The position numbers were made by a program, and so were the translations under genes. Source: Cyanobacteria bacterium UBA11372 (GTDB taxonomy: Bacteria; Cyanobacteriota; Cyanobacteriia; Cyanobacteriales; Aerosakkonemataceae). From it: DNA of 8,239 nucleotides. The stretch is from contig DNGG01000278.1 of assembly GCA_003486675.1 (NCBI GenBank), positions 1-8,239 of the forward strand, in the 5' to 3' direction. Shown here piece by piece: positions 1 through 5,730 of this stretch. The notes below the pieces were generated by a model that did not search any database, had not been told where the DNA came from, and saw nothing but the letters and a program-made list of their open reading frames with translations. Position 1 is the first letter of the stretch. The number at the start of each line of letters is the position of its first letter.

Positions 1-857
1 CCTTCCCAGTCGCCGATTTCTTCCACGTAAGTATTCAAATACGCATTTGCTAAGTCTGGACGCTGCCTTGCCTCTAGATCCATTACTGCATAAGCAATAT
101 CAAACATCACATCGACAAACCGGAACGGTTCGTTAAATTCAATGCAGTCAAACAGCAGAATTTTGTTTTGTAACAGACAAATATTTCTTAAATGCAAATC
201 TCCGTGGCATTCGCGAATCCAGTTATTTTTAATTCTACTGTTCAACAGTTCTCGGTACTCGCCGAAGAATCGTTCCGAATATTGTTTAGTGTCGTCGAAC
301 TGAGTTTGTGTTTGAGGGCCACCTATATATTTTTCAGTTTGCTCGTAATTTTCATCAAAAGCCTTGCGAACTTGATCGGGTTCCCCAAAGGTTTTAATGC
401 GATCGCTTGTTGGGGCTAGTGCGTGAAATGTAGCCACCACTCGCCCCAGTTCTTCCATCAGGGTTTCTGTCAGCTTTCCTCGTTCAAATAAACTGAGGAA
501 GAGGGTATCTTGGGGAAATTGGCGCATTTTTAACGCATATTCGACGGGTTCGCCTGTTCCGCCTAGTTGAAATTGCGTATCGCTTTGGGTAATCGGCAAA
601 ACTTCTAAATAAATTTCGCCAGCACCCCGCTGATTCAGCCGCAATTCTTCATTACAGAAATGCTGGCGTAATTCCAACGTTGAGTAATCCAAAAAACCAA
701 AATTTACCGGCTTTTTGAGTTTATAAGCATAATCGCCAGTAAGTAGCACGTAAGAAACATGGGTTTGAATCATCTCAATTGGTTCTGTCACCGGATGGGG
801 ATAGAATCCAGGATGCATCATTTGTTGAATTAACGGGGGAAGCGAAGAATCAGTCAT
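1..857 (-). CDS. Two-domain APH-like kinase / AAA-family ATPase protein, N-terminal part (COG2187 type)
   Basis: The frame is open from an ATG at 857 to the window edge, giving 285 residues with no stop, so the C-terminus is missing. The N-terminus (MTDSSLPPLIQQM) is followed by a segment reading LLTGDYAYKLKKPVNFGFLD, typical of the cyanobacterial members of this family. The phosphotransferase signature HGDLHLRN is at residues 218-225 (H218, D220, N225), and a second acidic site, LFDCIEFN, has D237; these match the catalytic loop and metal-binding loop of aminoglycoside-phosphotransferase-fold kinases. Family members are about 500 residues, with a P-loop nucleotide-kinase domain in the C-terminal half, which would lie beyond base 1. 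The substrate is not known and drug resistance should not be assumed. The gene lies 97 bp downstream of rplY in the same direction, but a terminator separates them. No strong Shine-Dalgarno is visible; the start was chosen by the conserved N-terminus. Confidence 0.88.
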   Translation of the reverse strand, partial: MTDSSLPPLIQQMMHPGFYPHPVTEPIEMIQTHVSYVLLTGDYAYKLKKPVNFGFLDYSTLELRQHFCNEELRLNQRGAGEIYLEVLPITQSDTQFQLGGTGEPVEYALKMRQFPQDTLFLSLFERGKLTETLMEELGRVVATFHALAPTSDRIKTFGEPDQVRKAFDENYEQTEKYIGGPQTQTQFDDTKQYSERFFGEYRELLNSRIKNNWIRECHGDLHLRNICLLQNKILLFDCIEFNEPFRFVDVMFDIAYAVMDLEARQRPDLANAYLNTYVEEIGDWE

Positions 858-881
858 TTTAAGGATCTGTAGGACAAATTT

Positions 882-943
882 ACAAACAAAAAGCCAGGGG
901 ATATCCCCTGGTCTTTTATACAATGAAAGCCAACAAATGTTGG
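882..943 (-). terminator. Tandem hairpins and intrinsic terminator after rplY
   Basis: Directly after the rplY stop codon, on the minus strand, come two hairpins. The first is CCAACA-AA-TGTTGG (930-943), without a U-tract. The second is a perfect 18-bp palindrome at 894-911, stem CCAGGGG/CCCCTGG with an ATAT loop, followed on the minus strand by CTTTTTGTTTG. The second has the form of a rho-independent terminator and should end the purA-rplY transcript. The plus strand also has a short T-rich stretch after the palindrome, but there is no plus-strand gene upstream to need it. Confidence 0.8.
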
Positions 944-954
944 TAACAAGATCG

Positions 955-1551
955 TTAAGATTCTGCGGCTGCCGCTGTGGTATCCTCATCGCTGGTGCGG
1001 GGCGCAGCGACTGTTACGATTGGTTGTTCGCCATCGGCTAAAGCGGTAACGCCTTCGGGCAGAACGATGTCGCGGAGATACAAGCTACTGCCAACTTCCA
1101 GAGAAGAGACGTTAATTTCAATTGAGTCCACAATTTTGTCTGGGGCGCAGCGTACCTGAAGTGCGGTGATAACGGTGTCTAACACACCGCCGCCATTTTT
1201 GACACCTGTGGCTTCGCCGACAAAGTGCAGCGGTACTTCTACGTCGATGGGGCCGTGAGCGGCGATCGCAAAAAAGCTAAGGTGATAGGGAAACCTTTTC
1301 CAGGGATGGATTTGGACTTCCCTGAGTAAGGTTTTACCGCTCCACCCCATGTCAGCCACTTTCAAATCAATTACGGTATTGTTAACCGAGGCTTTTTCTA
1401 ACAACCGTTCTGCTACTTTGGCGTCCACTGTCAGCGCCACTGACTCGACACCTTTGTGACCATATAGCACCGCAGGAATTAGCCCAGAACGACGCAGGGC
1501 ATTTGGTTTGGTACCAGCTTCGCGCTTTTTAGATTCAACTGTGAGTTCCAT
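955..1551 (-). CDS. rplY: 50S ribosomal protein bL25 / general stress protein Ctc
   Basis: This 198-residue protein is the long Ctc/TL5 form of bL25, which binds 5S rRNA in the large ribosomal subunit. Residues 1 to about 90 are the L25 domain: it opens with MELTVESKKREAGTKPNALR and has the conserved IPAVLYG segment at about 25-31 and the EVQIHPWKR segment in the second half of the domain. Residues about 95-180 form the beta-rich C-terminal Ctc domain (HFVGEATGVKNGGGVLD), followed by an Ala/Glu/Asp-rich tail usual for this form. The gene starts 35 bp downstream of the purA stop on the same strand, so the two are probably one transcript; the same order (purA then rplY) is known in Synechocystis. 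No clear Shine-Dalgarno precedes the ATG, as is common in cyanobacteria. The hairpin at 894-911 closes the unit. Confidence 0.95.
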   Translation of the reverse strand: MELTVESKKREAGTKPNALRRSGLIPAVLYGHKGVESVALTVDAKVAERLLEKASVNNTVIDLKVADMGWSGKTLLREVQIHPWKRFPYHLSFFAIAAHGPIDVEVPLHFVGEATGVKNGGGVLDTVITALQVRCAPDKIVDSIEINVSSLEVGSSLYLRDIVLPEGVTALADGEQPIVTVAAPRTSDEDTTAAAAES

Positions 1552-1586
1552 CTTGGGATTTTGGATTGATTGATCGAAATCGAATT

Positions 1587-2921
1587 TCAGACGGATACAG
1601 GCGAACCGTCTGCGTGTAACAGCGCCCGTTTGGGGCCGTGGATGGGGTCTTCCACGATAATGGTTTGGTCGCGGCTAGCGCCCAAGGAGACAATCGCAAT
1701 CGGGACTTCCATTAATTCGGCAAGGAATTTCAGATAGTCCAAAGCTTGCTTTGGTAAGTCTTCTAGGGTGCGACAGGCGGCGGTGGATTGTTGCCAACCT
1801 GGTAGTGTTTTATAAATAGGTTGACAACGGGCAAAGACGCGGGCGCTACTGGGAAAGTTTTCGCAGCGTTGACCGTCTATTTCATAGGCAACGCAGACTT
1901 TAATTTCTTCTAGTTCGTCCAGAACGTCTAGTTTGGTGATGGCGAGGCAATCCATCCCGTTGATGCGGACGGCGTAGCGACCGATAACGGCGTCAAACCA
2001 GCCACAGCGACGCTTGCGTCCCGTCGTCGTGCCAAATTCCGCACCGCGATCGCACAGCAACTCTCCTAGTGTACCGTGCAGTTCCGTAGGAAATGGCCCT
2101 TCTCCCACCCGCGTCGTGTAAGCTTTGGCGACGCCGATGACGCGGTCTATCATTGTCGGCCCTACACCCGTTCCCACGCAAGCCCCACCAGCCACAGGAT
2201 TCGATGAAGTGACGTAGGGATAAGTCCCGTGATCCAAGTCCAGCAGCGTCCCTTGCGCTCCTTCAAATAAGATATTCCGCTTGCGCAAGATGGCGTCATA
2301 AATTCTCAAGGATGTATCGATCACATGAGGACGCAACCGTTCCGCATATCCTAAATACTCCTCAATCACCACTTCTGGATCTAGAGGCGACAAGTTATAA
2401 AGTTTTTCCAGAATGACGTTTTTGTAGTTAATTGCCCAATTGAGCTGTTTACGCAGCCCTTTTGGGTTCATTAAGTCTAAGACGCGGATGCCCGTTCTTT
2501 CTGATTTATCTGCATAGGTGGGGCCAATACCGCGCCCCGTCGTACCAATTTTATGGTCTCCCCGTCTTTCTTCTGATGCCCGATCGATTAGGCGATGGTA
2601 GGGCATCGTCACGTGGGCTGTTTCTGAGATCAGCAAATTGCGCGTCGAGATGTTGAGCGCTTCTAGCTGGTCGAGTTCTTCGATTAGGACTTTCGGGTCG
2701 ATCACCGTGCCGCAACCGATGATGCACTCGGTGTCCGGATACAATATGCCAGAGGGAATTAAGTGTAGTTTAAACGTCTGGCCTTGCACCACAACGGTGT
2801 GTCCGGCGTTGACACCCCCTTGGTAACGTACAACTACGTCTGCTGATTTGCTGAGTAAGTCGGTGATTTTTCCTTTTCCTTCATCGCCCCACTGGGCACC
2901 GATCACAATTACGTTTGCCAA
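1587..2921 (-). CDS. purA: Adenylosuccinate synthetase (TTG start)
   Basis: The protein joins IMP and L-aspartate using GTP, the first committed step to AMP, in the cytoplasm. It has 444 residues, slightly longer than the usual 425-435. The P-loop-like GAQWGDEGKGK is at residues 8-18, with the catalytic D13, and NAGHT at 38-42 supplies H41; both sit at the same numbers as in the E. coli enzyme. TTGRGIGP follows at about 127-134, and the aspartate-binding loop TTTGRKRRCGW is at 298-308. KLDVLD, the guanine-recognition segment, is also present. The start codon is TTG (2921-2919); it was chosen because the conserved MANVIVIGAQWG begins exactly there and no in-frame ATG fits. A consensus-like promoter lies about 35 bp upstream. 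Codons 277-306 are duplicated almost exactly in the accessory region at 4237-4326. Confidence 0.97.
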   Translation of the reverse strand: MANVIVIGAQWGDEGKGKITDLLSKSADVVVRYQGGVNAGHTVVVQGQTFKLHLIPSGILYPDTECIIGCGTVIDPKVLIEELDQLEALNISTRNLLISETAHVTMPYHRLIDRASEERRGDHKIGTTGRGIGPTYADKSERTGIRVLDLMNPKGLRKQLNWAINYKNVILEKLYNLSPLDPEVVIEEYLGYAERLRPHVIDTSLRIYDAILRKRNILFEGAQGTLLDLDHGTYPYVTSSNPVAGGACVGTGVGPTMIDRVIGVAKAYTTRVGEGPFPTELHGTLGELLCDRGAEFGTTTGRKRRCGWFDAVIGRYAVRINGMDCLAITKLDVLDELEEIKVCVAYEIDGQRCENFPSSARVFARCQPIYKTLPGWQQSTAACRTLEDLPKQALDYLKFLAELMEVPIAIVSLGASRDQTIIVEDPIHGPKRALLHADGSPVSV

Positions 2922-2960
2922 GGGTTTATCTTTATATCGCTACAGTTTTCACAAACTCTC

Positions 2961-2990
2961 ATTATCACCATTTAGCACTGTAGTTGTCAA
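2961..2990 (-). promoter_or_regulatory. Predicted sigma70-type promoter of purA-rplY
   Basis: Read on the minus strand, a perfect -35 box TTGACA (2990-2985) is followed after 18 bp by GATAAT (2966-2961), one base from consensus. Initiation would fall near 2954, giving a leader of about 33 nt before the TTG start of purA. No competing promoter is as good in this gap. Confidence 0.65.
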
Positions 2991-3010
2991 GCCCCAAGCA
3001 TGAGGTGACT

Positions 3011-3163
3011 GGGGGGGAAAAGGGGGAAAGGGGGGAAAGGGGAAAGGAAAAAGCTAAAGAATTAGACCTCTGGCGCAACAGCTTGATCAAATCAAGTTTC
3101 GGGCTTTTTACTTGTTTTAGTAATTTTCATCACCTTTCCCCCTTCCCCCTTTCCCCTTTCCCC
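3011..3163. repeat. Long inverted repeat of G-tract and C-tract arms (G-quadruplex capable)
   Basis: The left arm (3011-3047) is pure purine: runs of 7, 5, 6, 4 and 2 G separated by 3-4 A. The right arm (3133-3163) is pure pyrimidine: runs of 2, 5, 5, 4 and 4 C separated by 2-3 T. The arms are near-complementary and about 85 bp apart, so either strand could form a long hairpin, and each G-rich strand has at least four G-runs of four or more with short loops, the textbook G-quadruplex pattern. A shorter relative (AAGGGGAAAGGGAAAAG) is at 5762-5778, at the other end of the accessory region. Filamentous cyanobacteria often carry such repeats between genes. The open frame across it (2984-3181) is low-complexity and not a credible gene. 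Confidence 0.75.
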
Positions 3164-3355
3164 AAACATTTTTTTGCATAGGATGGTTCTCGCGATCGCA
3201 TAAAGTTAATTCGGCAGTTGAGCGTGGGGTGCGATCGCATTTCCTCTGTTCGCCACACCTAGTGTGTCTTTCCAGTTTCAGATTGTGCTTAAGTATTGGG
3301 TTTGTCGTTCAACTGCTAACGGCTACCAGCTTTTCTCCTAGTCGTATTCCGCTAC
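3164..3355. other. Intergenic spacer with two HIP1 sites, no gene seen
   Basis: Between the G/C-tract repeat and the start of the tandem duplication there is no credible coding frame. HIP1 octamers lie at 3192-3199 and 3231-3238. A small hairpin CACAC-CTA-GTGTG occurs near 3254-3266. Nothing else can be supported. Confidence 0.5.
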
Positions 3356-3447
3356 TTTACTCAAGCTTTGTGAAAGTTTATTAAATTATGCGTAAAATTA
3401 CCTATTTCAACTAAATAATCACTGTTAATACAAAAAAACACCTGTAT

Positions 3448-3512
3448 TTTTACTGAAAATCAGTAAAATCCCTGTCCAAAGCTTGACGTAGATTGAAGAA
3501 GTAGGGTATGGT
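3448..3512 (+). promoter_or_regulatory. Palindromic operator-like site plus sigma70 promoter, unit 1
   Basis: A 21-bp palindrome (TTTTACTGA-AAA-TCAGTAAAA, 3448-3468) is followed by TTGACG (3483-3488), an 18-bp spacer and TATGGT (3507-3512). With initiation near 3519, the palindrome centre (3458) lies at about -61, where class I activators often bind. Unit 2 keeps the half-sites TACTGA/TCAGTA, the 3-bp centre length, the distance to the -35 box and the 18-bp spacer. The protein that would bind is unknown; NtcA (GTA-N8-TAC) and the LexA patterns do not fit. Confidence 0.6.
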
Positions 3513-3518
3513 TTTATA

Positions 3519-3954
3519 AGAAGTTAACCAGAAGATAGGTTAGCAATTGCTGTGAGCGAGTTAGATACTTGAAGCATCATAAATAAGAGATTTGATTAAC
3601 AATCTTAGAGGATGGTATTTTACAGGTTAAAATGCTAACCAGCTGTCTAAAGCATGCGTAAAGTTGCGGGGTGACACAACACTCAAATTTGTGATTTGAG
3701 TGTAATTATCCAGGGTTAAGTATTACCAGCTACAAGGGGGAATCTCAAAAATTTAAAACAAATTGATGATTGGTGGAAATCAGGGTGGCAAATACTTCAA
3801 GATTATTTGCCTCAAATTAGTTGGTTAGAACGGTGTTTGGCTCTATATTTAATTAAAACTGAGAGATAGCCTTGTGTTATAAGGTTTTTCAGGGGTCAAT
3901 ATAGCCAAAAACTGTTCAAACGCATAAAGCAAAAAAAATCACGACTATGAGGCT
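3519..3954 (+). other. Long conserved leader of the unit 1 gene
   Basis: About 436 nt separate the predicted start of transcription from the ATG. It contains a perfect 10-bp hairpin, ACACTCAAAT-TTGTG-ATTTGAGTGT (3679-3703), and a weaker hairpin CCTT-GTGTTAT-AAGG (3870-3884) whose counterpart in unit 2 is an 11-bp stem. Blocks at 3630-3676 and 3707-3760 are conserved with unit 2. No known riboswitch pattern is recognised. The region also holds a 50-codon open frame without a start codon (3720-3869). Confidence 0.5.
3720..3869 (+). pseudogene. Tryptophan-rich open-frame relic without a start codon
   Basis: After a TAA at 3717 the frame stays open for 49 codons to a TAG at about 3867. It reads NLKNLKQIDDWWKSGWQILQ and then DYLPQISWLERCLALYLIKT. 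The composition is protein-like (four W in a short stretch), but there is no ATG, GTG or TTG positioned to start it before the conserved part. The matching stretch of unit 2 (about 4911-4990) keeps similar residues but has two stops. It could be the tail of a lost gene carried along in the duplication, or a chance frame. The family is not recognised with confidence. Confidence 0.3.
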
Positions 3955-4179
3955 ATGAAGCAGATAATTTTCCTGTGTTCTATCGGGTTTTACTTGATAA
4001 TAGCGAGCAATTTATTCGCAACTTGGTTCGAGTACTTCAAGAAATATACCAGCCGATTTGATCGGCTGAGGTTCTCCTATATGACGACTTTGGTGGTAGC
4101 TGCTGCATTTTGGCCTGTGGTTGTTCCAGTTGCTTACCTGTCACTTTTGAAAGGTCGAGAAGCACAGGATTTATCCTAG
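3955..4179 (+). CDS. Small two-helix membrane protein, unit 1 copy
   Basis: This 74-residue protein has two hydrophobic segments: about residues 4-23 (IIFLCSIGFYLIIASNLFAT) and about 43-64 (TTLVVAAAFWPVVVPVAYLS). A basic and aromatic linker (YFKKYTSRFDRLRF) joins them, and the tail is short and polar, ending in QDLS. It is probably an inner- or thylakoid-membrane protein. Similar short proteins with a WPVVVPxAYL segment exist in cyanobacteria as hypothetical proteins; their function is not known to me. Its tandem paralogue at 5506-5730 is 51/71 identical from residue 4 onward. A GAGG sequence lies only 3 nt before the ATG, too close for an efficient Shine-Dalgarno. An upstream mini-frame of three codons (3947-3958) ends in an ATGA overlap with this start. 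The predicted promoter is about 440 bp upstream. Confidence 0.7.
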   Translation: MKQIIFLCSIGFYLIIASNLFATWFEYFKKYTSRFDRLRFSYMTTLVVAAAFWPVVVPVAYLSLLKGREAQDLS

Positions 4180-4236
4180 TTTATTTGACCAAAGCAAAAA
4201 AGTAAAAATCCAGAGCTTTCGGTGAGGTTTTTCCAT

Positions 4237-4326
4237 ACAGCGGCGCTGGCGTCCCCTAGTCGTGCCAAATTCGGCACCGCGATCGCACAGCAACTCTCCT
4301 AGTGTACCGTGCAGTTCCGTAGGAAA
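4237..4326 (-). pseudogene. 90-bp ectopic fragment of purA (codons 277-306)
   Basis: Bases 4237-4326 match purA bases 2004-2093 at 85 of 90 positions without gaps, including 53 consecutive identical bases (4274-4326). The copy lies in the same orientation 2,233 bp away. On the minus strand it still reads in frame from FPTELHG to the end of the aspartate-binding loop, but with T300R and K303Q relative to purA. Similarity stops abruptly at both ends, so it is not a remnant of a whole second gene, or the rest has been lost. The five mismatches all lie in the 4243-4273 part. A transcript running on from the gene at 3955-4179 would carry this stretch as sequence antisense to purA mRNA. Confidence 0.9.
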
Positions 4327-4525
4327 GTGGCTGGGGTTTGATCGAGAAGCGATCGCATGAAAGTTTCTATCCGGGTTGGCATTCCCGGTGCGATCTGCGA
4401 TCGCTCTCTAAAATCGGTTTTTTACCCTTGCTGGTGCTGGAGTTAACTTTAGGTGGTGGCACCTATACAAAAACCGATGTAAGTTTCGAGTACACCCAGT
4501 GGTTATTCTCAGTACCACCCCCCTA
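4327..4525. other. Spacer between purA fragment and unit 2, no credible gene
   Basis: The spacer contains two HIP1 octamers 48 bp apart (4349-4356, 4397-4404). A 75-codon frame (4338-4565) crosses it and runs into the duplicated upstream region of unit 2, where the matching unit 1 sequence is not open, so it is unlikely to be a gene. No repeat partner elsewhere in the window was found for this stretch. Confidence 0.4.
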
Positions 4526-4624
4526 TTTACTCAAGCTTTATGAAAATTGGTGCAAGTCTGCGTGAAATTACGGATTGACATGCGATAATATCTTTTTAAA
4601 GAAAGTTTTTTGTATATGTATTAT

Positions 4625-4686
4625 TACTGAATTTCAGTATAATTGGCATTTAAAGCTTGACGGGAATGGAAAAATGAGGATATACT
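4625..4686 (+). promoter_or_regulatory. Palindromic operator-like site plus sigma70 promoter, unit 2
   Basis: The palindrome TACTGAA-T-TTCAGTA (4625-4639) is followed after 17 bp by TTGACG (4657-4662), an 18-bp spacer and TATACT (4681-4686), a better -10 box than in unit 1. The palindrome centre to -35 distance (25 bp) is identical in both units, although the centre bases differ (ATT against AAA), so the half-sites and their spacing are what is kept. Confidence 0.65.
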
Positions 4687-4997
4687 TTAAAATAAGGTTA
4701 ATCAGCAACGAGATTAGCGATCGCTCTTAGCAAATTAAATGAAAGACGCGCAAATCTCACATAATATCAACAATTTTCAAGGGTGCATTTAAAAGATTAA
4801 AGGGCTATCAGCCTGTCTAAACCGTATTTCAAGTTACGGTGTGACATCACAGTACAATCCATTTTTTAACTGGGTTTATCCAGGGGCAATTGTTACCAGC
4901 TACAAGCCCTAATCTCAAAAATTGAAACCTGATTGACCATAGGTGGCAATCGGGGTTGTAAAAACTTCGGTATCAGCCGCAAATCATCTCGATTTCA

Positions 4998-5251
4998 TAT
5001 CATGTCCGCAGGCGTTGGGCATCGCACGGGGGGGCGGGTTTAACGGAGCCATCACCTTAGTTTCTTTGTAGATCCCTTTCCTGGGTCAACAATTTTTCAG
5101 GTGAAAACGGCTTTTTTTGAGCATCACCTTTGTTTATTCGTAGATCTCTTTCCTGGGTCAACAATTTTTCAGGTGAAACTCAGTTTCTTTCCGTAAAACC
5201 CGCCCCTATAAAACTATTAACTGTACGATGCCGATACTAACGGACATGATA
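4998..5251. mobile_element. Nested MITE-like inverted-repeat element
   Basis: The outer ends are a perfect 12-bp inverted repeat, ATATCATGTCCG (4997-5008) and CGGACATGATAT (5241-5252). A second inner match follows: GGGCATCGCAC (5017-5027) against GTACGATGCC (5223-5232). If the termini are TCATGTCCG/CGGACATGA, the element is flanked by TA on both sides, as with IS630/Tc1-type transposition. Inside is a second inverted repeat of 17 bp (5030-5046 with 5191-5207; AGGGGCGGGTTTTACGG type, 15/17 matching). That makes an inner element of about 178 bp, probably one MITE inserted in another. No transposase is encoded, so mobilisation would need one supplied in trans. Confidence 0.7.
5050..5179. repeat. 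Two direct repeats of about 58 bp, period 72, inside the inner element
   Basis: Units 5050-5107 and 5122-5179 differ at about five positions and share CCTGGGTCAACAATTTTTC exactly. Each unit starts with TCACCT and ends with AGGTGA, so each can also fold back on itself. A 14-bp T-rich linker separates them. Confidence 0.8.
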
Positions 5252-5293
5252 TCAGTTTATTTTTTTTGCTCTATTTTGGGGCATTAAAAGCGA

Positions 5294-5322
5294 TGAAAAG
5301 CCTTGTATTATAAGGCTTTTCA
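5294..5322 (+). other. Strong hairpin in the unit 2 leader (terminator-like)
   Basis: An 11-bp perfect stem, TGAAAAGCCTT (5294-5304) with AAGGCTTTTCA (5312-5322), closes a 7-nt loop GTATTAT and is followed by GGTTTTTA. Unit 1 has the same core at 3870-3884 with flanking pairs weakened to G-U and a mismatch. It could be an attenuator between the promoter and the gene. The T-tract is short and offset, so a termination role is not certain. Confidence 0.5.
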
Positions 5323-5345
5323 GGTTTTTATCTACCAAAATACTT

Positions 5346-5449
5346 CAGGACTTAAGCAGGTCGAGGCCAGCAACAGGGTTGGTGGGTAAATCATTGCTTT
5401 CCAGAACAAAGATTTTTCAGAGAAAAGGGGTTTATTTGCGTAAGTCCTG
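5346..5449. mobile_element. 104-bp MITE-like insertion in the unit 2 leader
   Basis: The ends are CAGGACTTAAGCA (5346-5358) and TGCGTAAGTCCTG (5437-5449), matching as inverted repeats at 12 of 13 positions; CAGGACTTACGCA-type ends are common among short cyanobacterial repeats. The matching unit 1 sequence around 3911-3920 runs straight through without it, which fixes it as an insertion. It has no coding capacity, and no clear target duplication is visible. Confidence 0.7.
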
Positions 5450-5505
5450 CAATTTGCCAACGCACAGATCCAAAAAAAATCACGACTTTGAGGCTATGAT
5501 GCACT

Positions 5506-5730
5506 ATGATGCCAATAATTTTCGTGTTTTCTATCGGTTTTTACTTGATAATCCTCAGCAATTTATTAGCAACCTGGTTCGGGTACTTCCAAAAATATAC
5601 CAGCCCATTTGATCCCCAGAGGTTCTCCTATCTGATGACTTTTGTGCTAGGTGCTGTATTGTGGCCTGTGGTTGTTCCTATTGCTTACCTGTCACTTTTG
5701 AAACGTCAAGCAGCACAGGATTTATCCTAG
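5506..5730 (+). CDS. Small two-helix membrane protein, unit 2 copy
   Basis: This 74-residue paralogue of the 3955-4179 product has the same plan: hydrophobic residues about 4-23, linker YFQKYTSPFDPQRF, hydrophobic residues about 43-64 with WPVVVPIAYLSLL, and tail QDLS. The coding parts align without indels, although the leaders do not. Most codon differences change the amino acid (20 replaced codons, about 4 silent). A 10-bp tandem duplication (CTATGATGCA then CTATGATGCC, 5494-5513) at the start puts the position equivalent to the unit 1 ATG (5496) out of frame and supplies a new in-frame ATG at 5506; another ATG follows at 5509. Function is unknown; it is presumably membrane-inserted. The overlapping frame 5379-5612 is a shadow beginning inside the MITE. 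Confidence 0.68.
   Translation: MMPIIFVFSIGFYLIILSNLLATWFGYFQKYTSPFDPQRFSYLMTFVLGAVLWPVVVPIAYLSLLKRQAAQDLS

Larger units (their letters stand above)
3356..4182 (+). repeat. Tandem duplication, unit 1 (regulatory region, leader and small membrane-protein gene)
   Basis: This stretch aligns in order with 4526-5737. Shared landmarks, unit 1 / unit 2: TTTACTCAAGCTTT at 3356 / 4526; TGCGTRAAATTAC at 3389 / 4559; TACTGA-N3-TCAGTA at 3451 / 4625; AAGCTTGACG at 3479 / 4653; a TATCCAGGG then TACCAGCTACAAG block at about 3707-3737 / 4877-4905; ATCTCAAAAATT; CCTTGTRTTATAAGG at 3870 / 5301; AAAAAAAATCACGACT near 3931 / 5472; and the 74-codon gene. Similarity fades about 30 bp after the stop codon. The copies are well diverged, so the duplication is old. 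Unit 1 carries no obvious insertions. Confidence 0.85.

Noticed and set aside
2919..2921. TTG start of purA as a possible error or frameshift
   Set aside because: The conserved N-terminus begins exactly there and the promoter spacing is right; TTG starts are acceptable and I believe not rare for cyanobacterial purA.
2984..3181. 65-codon plus-strand frame beginning MSSPKHEVTGGEKGERGERG
   Set aside because: It is the translation of the G-tract/C-tract inverted repeat; the composition follows the repeat and there is no ribosome-binding site.
4338..4565. 75-codon plus-strand frame with a hydrophobic stretch (GFLPLLVLELTLGG)
   Set aside because: It lacks a ribosome-binding site and runs across the junction into the duplicated unit 2 upstream sequence, whose unit 1 counterpart is not open in that frame.
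5379..5612. 77-codon frame overlapping the start of the unit 2 membrane-protein gene
   Set aside because: It begins with TTG inside a MITE and reads the paralogous gene in a frame that is not the conserved one; the conserved frame is 5506-5730.
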